Below are positions 10,489 through 19,856 of a DNA stretch of 64,000 nucleotides, piece by piece. Position numbers and translations under genes: made by a program. This stretch comes from Halomonas sp. Y3 (GTDB lineage: Bacteria; Pseudomonadota; Gammaproteobacteria; Pseudomonadales; Halomonadaceae). Location: the NCBI RefSeq assembly GCF_024137965.1, contig NZ_CP099975.1:2108001-2172000 (forward strand), given 5' to 3'. The stretch's first letter is position 1, and every line of letters starts with the position of its first letter. The notes beneath the pieces were generated by a model. It was given only the letters and a program-made list of their open reading frames with translations, did not search any database and was not told the origin of the DNA.

Positions 10489-11946
10489 ATGCAGACAAGC
10501 CCCGACGCTCCCGAAAAGACCACGGGCCCCTCGGGCCCCGGCCGCTTCGGCCTCTGGCTGGGCCCCGCCCTGCTGCTGGCCACCCTGATCCTGCCGCCCC
10601 CCTCCGGCATGAGCGAGGCCGCCTGGGCCTGCGTGGGACTGGCCCTGCTGATGGCCACCTGGTGGTCCACCGAGGCGATTCCCATCCCCGTCACCTCGCT
10701 GATGCCCATGGTGCTGGTACCGGCCCTGGGGCTTGGCACCATGGGCGAGGCCACCGGCAGCTACGCCAACCCGATCATCTATCTGTTCCTCGGCGGCTTC
10801 CTGCTGGGGATCGCCATGCAGCGCTGGAACCTGCATCGGCGCCTGGCGCTGCACGTGCTGAAGCTGGTCGGCCATGAGCCGCGCCGCCAGATCGCCGGCT
10901 TCATGATCGCCACCGGTTTTCTCAGCATGTGGGTCTCCAATACCGCCACCGCCATCATGATGCTGCCCATCGGCATGTCGGTGATCAGCCTGCTCGGGGA
11001 CAGTGACCCCGACGAACTGAAGCGCTACGCCACCGCCCTGCTGCTGGCCATCGCCTACTCCGCCAGCATCGGCGGCGTGGCCACGCTCATCGGCACGCCG
11101 CCCAACGCTCTGCTGGCCGGCTACCTGGCCGAGGATCGCGGCATCGATATCGGCTTCGCCCAGTGGATGGTGATCGGCCTGCCGATCAGCATCGCCATGA
11201 TGGCCGTGGCCTGGTGGTGGCTGACCCGCGGCGGCTTCAGGATTCAAGCCGGCGAAGGCAGCGCCAGCATGGTCTCCGACGAGCTGGCCAAGCTCGGCCC
11301 CATGAGCGCCCCCGAGAAGCGCGTGGCCGTGGTCTTCACCCTGGCCGCCGTGGCCTGGGTGGTGCGCCCGCTGCTCAACGACCTGGGGCTCTCCTGGCTC
11401 TCCGATACCGGCATCGCCATTGCCGCCGGCGTCACGCTCTTCCTGGTGCCCAGCGGCCGCGGCGACGGCGAGCGACTGATGATCTGGGAAGAGGCCCAGA
11501 AACTCCCCTGGGGCATCCTCCTGCTGTTCGGCGGCGGCCTGGCGCTGGCCGGCACCATCACCCGCACCGGCCTTGCCGAGTGGATCGCCGAGCAGCTCTC
11601 GATCTTCGGCACCTTCCCGCTGCTGGCGATGATCGCCGTGGTGGTGCTGGTGATCATCTTCCTGACCGAGGTGACCTCCAACACCGCCACCGCCGCGGCC
11701 TTCCTGCCGCTGCTCGGCGCCCTGGCGCTCTCCCTGGACATCTCGCCGCTGCTGGTCACCGTGCCGGCCGCCATCGCCGCGAGCTGCGCCTTCATGATGC
11801 CGGTGGCCACGCCGCCCAACGCCATCGTCTTCGCCACGGGCCATATGAAGATCCAGTCGATGATTCGCGCCGGCTTCGCCCTCAACCTGGCCAGCACCGT
11901 GCTGGTCACCCTGATGGCCTACTTCCTGGTCACGACCCTCTGGTAG
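10489..11946 (+). CDS. DASS (SLC13)-family sodium:anion symporter
   Basis: 485 residues with about 11-12 membrane segments in two inverted halves. Both halves carry the family's SNT motif: SNTATAIMMLPIGMSV in the first and TSNTATAAAFLPLLGAL in the second. STEAIPIPVTSLMPM and ATLIGTPPNALLAGY are also typical of divalent-anion:Na+ symporters that import dicarboxylates or sulfate. The substrate cannot be read from the sequence. The gene stands alone on the plus strand and ends at a strong shared terminator. Confidence 0.92.
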   Translation: MQTSPDAPEKTTGPSGPGRFGLWLGPALLLATLILPPPSGMSEAAWACVGLALLMATWWSTEAIPIPVTSLMPMVLVPALGLGTMGEATGSYANPIIYLFLGGFLLGIAMQRWNLHRRLALHVLKLVGHEPRRQIAGFMIATGFLSMWVSNTATAIMMLPIGMSVISLLGDSDPDELKRYATALLLAIAYSASIGGVATLIGTPPNALLAGYLAEDRGIDIGFAQWMVIGLPISIAMMAVAWWWLTRGGFRIQAGEGSASMVSDELAKLGPMSAPEKRVAVVFTLAAVAWVVRPLLNDLGLSWLSDTGIAIAAGVTLFLVPSGRGDGERLMIWEEAQKLPWGILLLFGGGLALAGTITRTGLAEWIAEQLSIFGTFPLLAMIAVVVLVIIFLTEVTSNTATAAAFLPLLGALALSLDISPLLVTVPAAIAASCAFMMPVATPPNAIVFATGHMKIQSMIRAGFALNLASTVLVTLMAYFLVTTLW

Positions 11947-11964
11947 GGGGACACGCCCCCTCCA

Positions 11965-11996
11965 CGCAAATGCCCGGCCTTGGCCGGGCATTTGCG
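11965..11996. terminator. Bidirectional intrinsic terminator
   Basis: A perfect 15-bp inverted repeat (cgcaaatgcccggcc and complement) with a 2-nt spacer, between the convergent DASS gene and ctaB. Confidence 0.8.
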
Positions 11997-12021
11997 TTAC
12001 TGCCTCCCTCTCGGCTCGCGG

Positions 12022-12954
12022 CTACCAGGCCAGTCCCATGGCGTAGTGGTCCAGCAGCAGCAGGCCGAAGAGGGCCAGGATATAGCGGATGGAGAACCAG
12101 AAGGCGGCGAGCGGTGCTCGGGGGTCACGCCCCCGCCACACCCGGAAGTTCCACCACATGAAGCGCGCATTGAGCACCATGACCCCGACCAGATAGACCG
12201 CCCCGCTCATGCCGATGGCAAAGGGCAGCAGGGTCACCGCCACCGTCAGCCAGCCGTAGAGCCACACCTGCAGCCGAGTGAAGGCCTCGCCGTGGGTCAC
12301 CGGCAGCATGGGCACCCCGGCCCGGGCGTACTCCTCCCGCTTGTGGAGCGCCAGGGCCCAGAAATGCGGCGGGGTCCAGGCGAAGATGATCAGCATCAGC
12401 AGCAGCGGCTCGGGCCCCAGCTGGCCGGTGACCGCCGTCCAGCCCAGCAGCGGCGGCGCCGCCCCGGCCACCCCGCCGATCACGATGTTCTGGGGCGTGG
12501 CGTGCTTGAGAAAGGCGGTATAGACCAGCGCATAGCCGATCAGCGAGCCCAGGGTCAGCCAAGCGGTCAGCGCATTGACCTGCCAGGCCAGCAGACCGAT
12601 GCCGGCCACCGAGAGCAGCGTGGCCCAGGCCAGGGCCACCGAACTCGGCATGCGCCGCGACGCCAGGGGGCGCCGCGAGGTGCGCAGCATCATGGCGTCC
12701 AGGCGCCGGTCGACCACGTGATTGAAGGCCGCGGCTCCCCCGGCGGCCAGCCCGATACCGACCAGACCGTAGATCACCACGGCCAGTGACGGCAGCACCG
12801 GCCGCGCCAGGGCCATGCCCACCAGGGCGCACACCAGCATCACCAGCACCACCCGCGGCTTGCAGAGGGTTATCAGGTCGCGCAGGCCCCAGCCCTGCGT
12901 CAGGGCCGAGTCCGCTCCCGTGACCACCGCGGGTGTCATCGTTGCCTCAGACAT
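12022..12954 (-). CDS. ctaB: Protohaem IX farnesyltransferase (haem O synthase)
   Basis: 310 residues of the UbiA prenyltransferase family with about nine membrane helices. The prenyl-diphosphate/Mg motif NxxxDxxxD is visible as NHVVDRRLD, followed by the RTSRRPL segment and YTAFLKHATPQNIVIGG. It adds a farnesyl group to haem B, making haem O for CtaA. The ATG at 12954 overlaps the end of ctaA by 8 nt; the longer reading inside ctaA is a frame shadow. It is the last gene of the cytochrome oxidase operon. Confidence 0.95.
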   Translation of the reverse strand: MSEATMTPAVVTGADSALTQGWGLRDLITLCKPRVVLVMLVCALVGMALARPVLPSLAVVIYGLVGIGLAAGGAAAFNHVVDRRLDAMMLRTSRRPLASRRMPSSVALAWATLLSVAGIGLLAWQVNALTAWLTLGSLIGYALVYTAFLKHATPQNIVIGGVAGAAPPLLGWTAVTGQLGPEPLLLMLIIFAWTPPHFWALALHKREEYARAGVPMLPVTHGEAFTRLQVWLYGWLTVAVTLLPFAIGMSGAVYLVGVMVLNARFMWWNFRVWRGRDPRAPLAAFWFSIRYILALFGLLLLDHYAMGLAW

Positions 12955-14020
12955 GGATCCACTCCTTCTGTGCCCGTCGTTGTTGGGCGGGGGCAGTGCC
13001 GGCCTCCCGCCATGCCCAGATCGCCATCGCCATCGCCAGCACCAGCGCCACGGCCCCCGCCGTATGCAGCAGGGCAAGCCAGAGCGGCAGCCAGAGCAGC
13101 ACGTTGGCGATGCCCAGCCCCAGCTGGACCGCATAGGTGGCCAGCAGCGCCCCGAGCCAGGGCCTCAGCGACGCCTGCTGCCAGTGGCGCAGGGCCAGCC
13201 CCAGCAGGGCCAGCCCCAGGGCCAGGGCTCCCAGGCGGTGGCCCACCTGGATCGCCGTGCGCGCATCGGCGTGGAGCTGACCATGCAGGTAGTTGGGCCC
13301 CACGCTCTGGGTGAGATGGAACCCCTCGCTCCAGTCCATGGCGGGCCACCACTGGCCGTTGCAGGTCGGAAAGCCCTGGCAGGCGATACCGGCGTAGTTG
13401 CTCGATACCCAGCCGCCGAGAGCCAGCTGGCCCACCAGCAGCGCCACCGCCAGGCCCCAGAGCGGCGTCAGGCGCCGTCGCGGCGCCACCACCCCACCGG
13501 GTGCCAGGCGGCCCCGGTCACAGCGGCGCAGGCGCAGATGCAGCCACAGAAAGAGCAGCATCACCGCGAGCCCCCCCAGCAGATGCAGGGTCACCACCTG
13601 GGGCCACAGCTTGAGGGTGACGGTAAAGGCGCCGAAGGCCCCCTGCACCAGGATCACCGCCAGCAGCGCGAGGCTCACCCCCCAGGGGTAGTCGGCATGA
13701 CGGCGCAGCGGCGCACCCAGCGCGACCAGGGCGATCACCAGCAGCCCCAGGGCCGAGGCCACATAGCGATGCACCATCTCCACCCAGGCCTTGAACGCCT
13801 CCAGGGGAGCCTCAGGCGTATGCGCCAGGGCCCGGGACTCGTCGGGCACCACCAGCCGCCCGTAGCAGCCCGGCCAGTCCGGGCAGCCAAGTCCCGCATC
13901 CACCAGGCGGGTAAACACCCCCACCAGGATCACCGCCACGGTGAAGAGCACCCCGGCAAGGCTCAGGGCCAGCAGCTGGCGCAGCCGGCGGCGCTGTGCT
14001 CCCTCGATCATTGCTGTCAT
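12947..14020 (-). CDS. ctaA: Haem A synthase
   Basis: 357 residues with eight membrane helices and the COX15/CtaA pattern. The first extracytoplasmic loop holds a cysteine pair (GCPDWPGCYG) and there is a second pair (CQGFPTCNG). Conserved histidines HRYVAS, THLLGG, HTP and GHRLGA fit the haem ligands. It oxidises haem O to haem A. I chose the ATG at 14020 because GAGGGAG lies just upstream; ATGs at 14035 and 14056 are in frame and possible. Confidence 0.93.
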   Translation of the reverse strand: MTAMIEGAQRRRLRQLLALSLAGVLFTVAVILVGVFTRLVDAGLGCPDWPGCYGRLVVPDESRALAHTPEAPLEAFKAWVEMVHRYVASALGLLVIALVALGAPLRRHADYPWGVSLALLAVILVQGAFGAFTVTLKLWPQVVTLHLLGGLAVMLLFLWLHLRLRRCDRGRLAPGGVVAPRRRLTPLWGLAVALLVGQLALGGWVSSNYAGIACQGFPTCNGQWWPAMDWSEGFHLTQSVGPNYLHGQLHADARTAIQVGHRLGALALGLALLGLALRHWQQASLRPWLGALLATYAVQLGLGIANVLLWLPLWLALLHTAGAVALVLAMAMAIWAWREAGTAPAQQRRAQKEWIHV

Positions 14021-14059
14021 CGCACTCCCTCTCATCGCTCCAGGCTGCCCGCCCATGCC

Positions 14060-14608
14060 CTATCGCCCCGCCAGCGGCCGACCCTCTCGAGGCACCACCT
14101 CGGGATTCATCCGCAGCAGACGATTGACGTCATCCAGCACATCCCGGGGCGAGGCCTCGGGCCCGTAGGCCAGCACCGGCAGCCCCTGAGGGTCCAGCAC
14201 CCAGAGCCGGTCTGGCCCATGCCAGGCCGGCCTCTCCGTCCAGGCCACCACCCGCTCGCCCGGGAGCGCCGGGGCCTCGCCCCCTACCCGCAGCCGGCTG
14301 ACCCGTGGCGCCTCCCGGCCCAGGGCCCGATGCAGGCGCCACCACTGGTCGGCCAGCGCCTCGCAGCCCTCGCCGCAGTCGAAGGCCAGCACCCAGTCAC
14401 CCCTGAGCTCGGCGGCCGGCGCGCCTGCCAGCGGCCAGGCCGGCAGTTCCGGCAGGTCCGGCGCCAGCTCACCGTGGGCGGTACGCTGCTCCGGGATCCC
14501 GACACGGAAGGTGATCATGCTCCAGGCCACCAGCAGCGGCAGCGCAAAGAGCGCGATCAGCGCCAGCACCTTGAGGCGTGAAAAGCGGATCCGTTGAACC
14601 TCACTCAT
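14060..14608 (-). CDS. Cytochrome oxidase operon-associated membrane-anchored protein
   Basis: 182 residues with one N-terminal membrane helix (about 14-34) and a periplasmic-looking domain with a thioredoxin/SCO-like outline. A CGEGC cysteine pair sits near the place where SCO proteins have CxxxC, and the end contains LDPQGLPVLAYGP. Genes of this type lie between SURF1 and ctaA in Pseudomonas cox clusters and are usually left unnamed. It may assist copper delivery or redox maturation, but that is inference. The ATG at 14608 overlaps the SURF1 stop by 8 nt. Confidence 0.75.
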   Translation of the reverse strand: MSEVQRIRFSRLKVLALIALFALPLLVAWSMITFRVGIPEQRTAHGELAPDLPELPAWPLAGAPAAELRGDWVLAFDCGEGCEALADQWWRLHRALGREAPRVSRLRVGGEAPALPGERVVAWTERPAWHGPDRLWVLDPQGLPVLAYGPEASPRDVLDDVNRLLRMNPEVVPREGRPLAGR

Positions 14609-15356
14609 GGCTCTCTCCCCCGGGCTTCGATAAGGCGTCCTGCACCTCCCTGTGCCGCGCGTCCTGGGCCAGGCGCCGGCCACCGATCAGCATCATGGCG
14701 AGTGCCGCCAGCGCGAGCCCCCACCACTGCACCGCATAGCCGAGATGGCGACTCGGCGGCATCACGCTGGGCGACCACCAGGGCGTCAGGTGCCCTGGCC
14801 CCGCCTCGAGATGCAGCCAGCCCTGGTGGGCAAAGGCCTCCTCCCAGGCGGTAAGCTCGATGCGTTGCAGCCGCTGCCCTTCGCGGTTGGGACCGAAGAG
14901 CGGCGTGCCGCTCCCCGCCGACTGCCAGCGTCCTTCCAGGGTCACGCTGCCCTCTGGAGTGGCCACCTCGGGCGTCTCCCGCCCCGCTCCGCTGGCCAGA
15001 AAGCCGCGCTGCACCAGCCAGAGGCGGCCGTCATCGGTGCGCAGCGGCGTCAGCGGCGCCACGCCGTGACGCCCCTCCAGCACGCGATTGTCGAGAAACA
15101 GGGTCAGCTCGGGCAGGTATTCACCGCTGAGGGTCAGGCGACTGCCGTCCGGCGGCACCTCCCGGGGGGCCTCCAGGTGCGGCGCCGACTCCAGCGCCGC
15201 CAGATAGTCACGCTTCTCGCCGGCCCGCTCCCACTGCCAGGCCCCGAGCCACAGGCCCAGCAGCACCAGCGGCCCCCACAGCGCCCACCACAGGCGTTGC
15301 CGCCAGCGCCCGCGGCGGGCATGCTGACGGGACGTATCGCCCACGGAGTCTCCCAT
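14601..15356 (-). CDS. SURF1-family cytochrome oxidase assembly protein
   Basis: 251 residues with the SURF1 layout: an N-terminal helix ending in WLGAWQWERAGEKR, a periplasmic domain, and a C-terminal helix after the conserved HLGYAVQWWGLA motif. SURF1 helps insert haem A into CoxA. The start is uncertain. The ATG at 15356 is used, but a GTG at 15344 has a GGGAG in front of it, and longer ATG starts exist at 15374 and 15395. The start region overlaps the start codon of the divergent DUF2909 gene. Confidence 0.88.
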   Translation of the reverse strand: MGDSVGDTSRQHARRGRWRQRLWWALWGPLVLLGLWLGAWQWERAGEKRDYLAALESAPHLEAPREVPPDGSRLTLSGEYLPELTLFLDNRVLEGRHGVAPLTPLRTDDGRLWLVQRGFLASGAGRETPEVATPEGSVTLEGRWQSAGSGTPLFGPNREGQRLQRIELTAWEEAFAHQGWLHLEAGPGHLTPWWSPSVMPPSRHLGYAVQWWGLALAALAMMLIGGRRLAQDARHREVQDALSKPGGESHE

Positions 15357-15549
15357 GCTGCTCAAGGTCCTCATTGCCCTGGTGTTCCTCTCCATGCTGG
15401 TGAGCCTGGCCGCCGGTGCCGGCTTCCTGCTGCGTGACGGCGGCACCTCCCGCCGCCTGCTCGTGTCACTCAAGGTACGCGTCGCCCTCGCCGCCGCCCT
15501 GCTCGGCCTGCTCTTCTACGGCTTCTACGCCGGCGGCCTGGCGGGCTAG
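15355..15549 (+). CDS. DUF2909 twin-helix protein in the cox cluster
   Basis: 64 residues: two membrane helices (about 4-24 and 41-60) with a basic loop (RDGGTSRRLLVSLKVR). This is the pattern of the DUF2909 twin-transmembrane family found in cytochrome oxidase clusters; the function is unknown. It is the only plus-strand gene inside the minus-strand oxidase operon. Its ATG shares a CATG with the SURF1 start, and its TAG stop shares bases with the coxC TAG. A GGAG lies upstream of the ATG. Confidence 0.8.
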   Translation: MLLKVLIALVFLSMLVSLAAGAGFLLRDGGTSRRLLVSLKVRVALAAALLGLLFYGFYAGGLAG

Positions 15550-16406
15550 AAGACATAGACGAACAGGAAGAGCCCGACCCACACCACGTCGACGAAGTGC
15601 CAGTACCAGCAGGCCGCCTCGAAGCCGAAGTGGTTGTCGCGGGCGAAGTGCCCCCTGAGCACCCGCACCAGCATCACCGCCAGGATGCTGGCGCCGATGA
15701 TCACGTGGACCCCATGAAAGCCGGTGAGCAGGAAGAAGGTCGCCCCGTAGATCCCCGCCTCCAGGGTGATGCCATAGTGGGCATAGGCCTCGTAGTACTC
15801 CACCCCCTGGATGATGATGAAGCTCACCGCCAGCACCAGGGTGGCGGCGAGCCAGTTACGGGTCGTGGCCCGCTCGCCCTCCTTGAGCCCCTCATGGGCG
15901 ACGGTCAGGGTGATACTGGACCCCACCAGGATCAGCGTATTGACCAGGGGCAGCTGCCAGGGGCTGAAGGTCTGCTCGGGGCCGACAACGGCCGGGTCTG
16001 GCGGGCTCATCAGCGGCCAGCTGGCCACGAAGTCGGGCCACAGCAGCGCCGCCACCCCCTTGGCGCCCTCGCCGTCGAGCCAGGGCAGCGCAAAGGTGCG
16101 GATATAGAAGAGCGCGGCGAAGAAAGCGCCGAAGAACATCACCTCGGAGAAGATGAACCAGCCCATCCCCTGGCGGAAGGAGCGGTCCATCTGGGCGTCG
16201 TAGAGCCCCTGCCGGGACTCCCTCACCACGTCGCGGAACCATAGCGCCATCACCGCCAGCACCGACAGGATGCCCACCACCATCAGCAGGGTCCCGCGGT
16301 CGTAGACCAGCACCATGCCGGTGCCGACCATCATCAGGCCCAGGGCCAGTGAGCCCAGGATCGGCCACTTGCTGGTTGCCGGAACATAGTAGCTGCCACC
16401 GCTCAT
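15546..16406 (-). CDS. coxC: Cytochrome c oxidase subunit III
   Basis: 286 residues with seven membrane helices. Conserved features are FSEVMFFGAFFAALFYIR, LTGFHGVHVIIG and the C-terminal CWYWHFVDVVWVGLF. Subunit III stabilises the oxygen-reducing core of the aa3/caa3 oxidase in the inner membrane. Its ATG overlaps the ctaG stop (ATGA), so the two are translationally coupled. Confidence 0.96.
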   Translation of the reverse strand: MSGGSYYVPATSKWPILGSLALGLMMVGTGMVLVYDRGTLLMVVGILSVLAVMALWFRDVVRESRQGLYDAQMDRSFRQGMGWFIFSEVMFFGAFFAALFYIRTFALPWLDGEGAKGVAALLWPDFVASWPLMSPPDPAVVGPEQTFSPWQLPLVNTLILVGSSITLTVAHEGLKEGERATTRNWLAATLVLAVSFIIIQGVEYYEAYAHYGITLEAGIYGATFFLLTGFHGVHVIIGASILAVMLVRVLRGHFARDNHFGFEAACWYWHFVDVVWVGLFLFVYVF

Positions 16407-17023
16407 GCCTCACCTCCTTCATTGCTGGCAACGCCACCGGCAACCCGCCCCTGCTGCGCCTTGCCGTCGCGCTCGACCGGGTCGCGCTCGACCGGGTAGA
16501 GGGTGTAGACCAGCGTCACGGTATTGACCTCGGGGGGCAGGTCCCGGGCCAGCTGGAAGACCAGCGGCAGCTCCAGGCGCTCACCCGCCTCGAGGTGCTG
16601 CTCCTCGAAGCAGAAGCAGCTCACCTTGCGCAGGTGGCGCGAGGCATTGGAGGGAGAGACGCTGGGCACGGCCCGGCCCCAGGTGCCCTCTCCGCTGGCG
16701 TTCTGAAAGGCGAACCCCACCTCGGTGGTCTGCCCCGGGTGGACACGCAGCTGCCGCGTTTCCACCTCGAGGTTCCAGGGCAGGCCGGCCCCGTTGCGGG
16801 TGATGAACTGAACCGTGACGTAGCGGGAGTCATCCACCCCCTCATGCACGATGGCCTGGGCGGTGGTATCCACCTTGCCGTTGATGCCGGTGACGCGACA
16901 GAAGACGTCATAGAGTGGCACCAGGGCAAAGGCGAAGGCGAACATGCCCACCAGGGCGGCCACCGAGCGAATCACCGTACGGCGCACGCCAGGGTTGGGT
17001 GGGGGGCGTCTTGCATCGGTCAT
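16403..17023 (-). CDS. ctaG: Cytochrome c oxidase assembly protein CtaG/Cox11
   Basis: 206 residues: one N-terminal membrane helix (about 20-40) and a periplasmic immunoglobulin-like domain with the copper-binding CFCFEEQ motif and the conserved PLYDVFCRVTG segment. It delivers copper to the CuB site of CoxA. Near the C-terminus, PVERD is repeated twice because of an exact 15-bp tandem duplication (16466-16495). Confidence 0.95.
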   Translation of the reverse strand: MTDARRPPPNPGVRRTVIRSVAALVGMFAFAFALVPLYDVFCRVTGINGKVDTTAQAIVHEGVDDSRYVTVQFITRNGAGLPWNLEVETRQLRVHPGQTTEVGFAFQNASGEGTWGRAVPSVSPSNASRHLRKVSCFCFEEQHLEAGERLELPLVFQLARDLPPEVNTVTLVYTLYPVERDPVERDGKAQQGRVAGGVASNEGGEA

Positions 17024-17054
17024 GGGTCACCTCCTCTGCTGGGCCCGGCGAGGC

Positions 17055-18686
17055 TCAGTGCGCCTGGGGCCTGAAGGTCGGCGGCGTCTCGAAGGTGTGC
17101 AGCGGCGCCGGGCTCGGCACCGTCCACTCCAGGTCGGTGGCGCCCTCCCAGGCCTTGGCCGGCGCCCTCTCGCCGCCGCGCACGCAGAGGATCACCACCG
17201 CCACGAACACCAGCTGCGAGGCACCGAACATGAAGGCCCCCAGGCTCGACACCAGGTTGAAGTCGGCGAACTGCAGGGCGTAATCGGGGATACGTCGCGG
17301 CATGCCGGCCAGGCCCGCGAAGTGCATGGGGAAGAAGGTCAGGTTGACGCCGATCACCGAGAGCCAGAAGTGCCACTGGGCCAGCTTCACGTTGGGGTAG
17401 TGGCCGGTCCACTTGGGCAGCCAGTAGTAGCCCCCCGCCATGATGGCGAACACCGCCCCCGGCACCAGCACATAGTGGAAATGAGCCACCACGAAGTAGG
17501 TATCGTGGTACTGGAAGTCCGCCGGGGCGATGGCCAGCATCAGCCCGGAGAAGCCGCCGATGGTGAAGAGCACCACGAAAGCCAGGGCGAAGAGCATGGG
17601 GGGTTCGAAGGTGATGGAGCCGCGGAACAGGGTGGTGATCCAGTTGAACACCTTCACCCCGGTAGGCACCGCGATGATCATGGTGGTGTACATGAAGAAG
17701 AGCTCGGCGGCCAGCGGCAGCCCCACCACGAACATGTGGTGGGCCCACACCAGGAAGGAGAGAATGGCGATGGCGGCCGTGGCGTAGACCATGGAGGCGT
17801 AGCCGAACAGCGGCTTGCGGGCGAAGGTCGGGATGATCGCCGAGACGATGCCGAAGGCCGGCAGGATCATGATGTAGACCTCGGGGTGCCCGAAGAACCA
17901 GAAGAGATGCTGGAAGAGCACCGGATCGCCGCCGCCGGCGGCGTTGAAGAAGTGAGTACCGAAGTTGATATCCATCAGCATCATGGTGATCACCCCGGCC
18001 AGCACCGGCATCACCGCGATCAGCAGGAAGGCGGTGATCAGCCAGGTCCAGCAGAACAGCGGCATGTCCATCAGGCGCATCCCCGGGGCGCGCATGTTGA
18101 GGATGGTGGCGATGATGTTGATGGCACCGAGGATCGAGCTGATGCCCGCGATATGCAGCGAGAGGATAAAGAAGGTGGTGGACGGCGGCGCATAGGTGGT
18201 GGAGAGCGGCGCATAGAAGGTCCAGCCGAAGTTGGGCCCGCCCCCCGGCATCAGCAGGGTCGAGAGCAGCAGCGTGAAGGCCACCGGCAGCAGCCAGAAG
18301 CTGAAGTTGTTGAGGCGCGGCAGGGCCATGTCCGGCGCCCCGATCTGCAGCGGAATCATCCAGTTGGCGAGCCCGGTAAAGGCCGGCATCACCGCCGCGA
18401 AGACCATGATCAGGCCGTGCATGGTGGTCATCTGGTTGAAGAACTCGGGATTGACCAGCTGCAGCCCCGGCTGGAACAGCTCGGCGCGCACCACCAGGGC
18501 GAAGATGCCGCCGATGAAGAACATGCTCAGCGAGAAGATCAGGTAGAGGCTGCCGATCTCCTTGTGGTTGGTGGTCAGCAGCCAGCGCATCAGGCCACGG
18601 GGCGCGGCATGGGCCGCTGCCTGGCCGGCGCCGCTGACCGTGCTGCTCTGCTGGACGGGGTGATGCGGAGGCAACTTGGGCGCCAT
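17055..18686 (-). CDS. coxA: Cytochrome c oxidase subunit I
   Basis: 543 residues with twelve membrane helices. The haem-copper oxidase signature is clear: WFFGHPEVYIMILPAFGI (CuB histidine and the Tyr crosslink region), VWAHHMFVVG (CuB His pair) and YHDTYFVVAHFHYVLVPG (haem a and a3 ligands). It holds the low-spin haem and the haem a3-CuB centre and pumps protons. It lies 51 nt downstream of coxB in the same operon. Confidence 0.97.
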   Translation of the reverse strand: MAPKLPPHHPVQQSSTVSGAGQAAAHAAPRGLMRWLLTTNHKEIGSLYLIFSLSMFFIGGIFALVVRAELFQPGLQLVNPEFFNQMTTMHGLIMVFAAVMPAFTGLANWMIPLQIGAPDMALPRLNNFSFWLLPVAFTLLLSTLLMPGGGPNFGWTFYAPLSTTYAPPSTTFFILSLHIAGISSILGAINIIATILNMRAPGMRLMDMPLFCWTWLITAFLLIAVMPVLAGVITMMLMDINFGTHFFNAAGGGDPVLFQHLFWFFGHPEVYIMILPAFGIVSAIIPTFARKPLFGYASMVYATAAIAILSFLVWAHHMFVVGLPLAAELFFMYTTMIIAVPTGVKVFNWITTLFRGSITFEPPMLFALAFVVLFTIGGFSGLMLAIAPADFQYHDTYFVVAHFHYVLVPGAVFAIMAGGYYWLPKWTGHYPNVKLAQWHFWLSVIGVNLTFFPMHFAGLAGMPRRIPDYALQFADFNLVSSLGAFMFGASQLVFVAVVILCVRGGERAPAKAWEGATDLEWTVPSPAPLHTFETPPTFRPQAH

Positions 18687-18737
18687 CGTGAATCTCCCTG
18701 ATCTGTCATTGTTATCGTTCGCCAGGTGATCGGGCAG

Positions 18738-19856
18738 TTACTGGGCAAGCTTCTCGACCACCGCCGAGGGCTGCACGGCGTCACCGGTGTCGTTACCCCA
18801 GGCGTTGCGCGTCCAGGTGGTGACGGCGGCAAGCTCGACCGGGTTCAAGGTACTGCGGAAGGCCGGCATCGCCGTACCGGAAACGCCGTTGACGATGACA
18901 TCCAGATGCCAGGCGAGGTCGTCGAGCAGCCGCTGGTTGCCGGCAAGGGCCGGGAAGGCCGGCGCCGCCCCCTGCCCTTCGGGCTGGTGGCAAGACGCAC
19001 AGATGCTGGCGTAGACCATCTCACCCCGCTCCATCAGCTCCTCCAGCGCCCACTCGCGATCGGCACCCATGGCCTCCTGCTCCGCCTCCTCCCGGCGCTC
19101 GACCAGCCAGGCGTCGAACTCCTCCTCCTCCATGGCATGCACCACGATGGGCATGAAGCCGTGGTCCATGCCACAGAGCTCGGCGCACTGGCCGCGGTAG
19201 ATACCGGGCTCGTTGATACGCACCCAGTTCTCGTTGATGAAGCCGGGAATGGTGTCCTGCTTCACGGCAAAGTCCGGCACCCACCAGGAGTGGATGACAT
19301 CGTCGGAGGTCATCAGGAAGCGGACCTTGCGGTTGATCGGCAGCACCAGGGGGTTGTCCACCTCCAGCAGGTAGTGCTCACCGCGGGGCTCTTCGCCGCG
19401 AATCTGCGCCCTGGGCGTGCTCATGCTGGAGTTGAAGGCGACATCCTCGCCCAGGTACTCATAGCGCCAGCGCCACTGCTGACCGATGATCATGACATCG
19501 AGCTCGGCATCGGAGGTGTCGTACATCTTCTTGAGGGTGGCGGTGGCCGGCACCGCCATGCCGATCAAGATCAGCAGCGGCACGGCGGTCCAGATCACCT
19601 CCACGGTGGTGTTCTCGTGGAAGTGGGCCGCCTTGGCGCCCCGGGAACGGCGATACTTGAACAGGGAGTAGAACATCACCCCGAACACCACGAGACCGAT
19701 GATCACGCAGATCCAGAAGATGGTCATGTGCAGGGAGTGGATCTCGGCGCTGAGGTCCGTCACTCCGACCGGCATGTTCCAGCCACTGGCCAGGGCGGCG
19801 GGCGCAGCCGCAGACCCGACCAGACCGCTCGCCATCCACACGAACGACATGCGCAT
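18738..19856 (-). CDS. coxB: Cytochrome c oxidase subunit II with fused cytochrome c domain
   Basis: 372 residues. A signal peptide (about 1-25) and two membrane helices lead into the CuA domain, with SDDVIHSWWVPDF and GQCAELCGMDHGFMPI supplying the CuA ligands. A C-terminal cytochrome c domain follows, with haem-binding CASCH and the likely axial Met in GTAMPAF. This makes it a caa3-type subunit II that carries its own electron donor. The ATG at 19856 has an AGGAG upstream; about 50 earlier in-frame codons do not look like a signal sequence and are rejected. Confidence 0.96.
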   Translation of the reverse strand: MRMSFVWMASGLVGSAAAPAALASGWNMPVGVTDLSAEIHSLHMTIFWICVIIGLVVFGVMFYSLFKYRRSRGAKAAHFHENTTVEVIWTAVPLLILIGMAVPATATLKKMYDTSDAELDVMIIGQQWRWRYEYLGEDVAFNSSMSTPRAQIRGEEPRGEHYLLEVDNPLVLPINRKVRFLMTSDDVIHSWWVPDFAVKQDTIPGFINENWVRINEPGIYRGQCAELCGMDHGFMPIVVHAMEEEEFDAWLVERREEAEQEAMGADREWALEELMERGEMVYASICASCHQPEGQGAAPAFPALAGNQRLLDDLAWHLDVIVNGVSGTAMPAFRSTLNPVELAAVTTWTRNAWGNDTGDAVQPSAVVEKLAQ

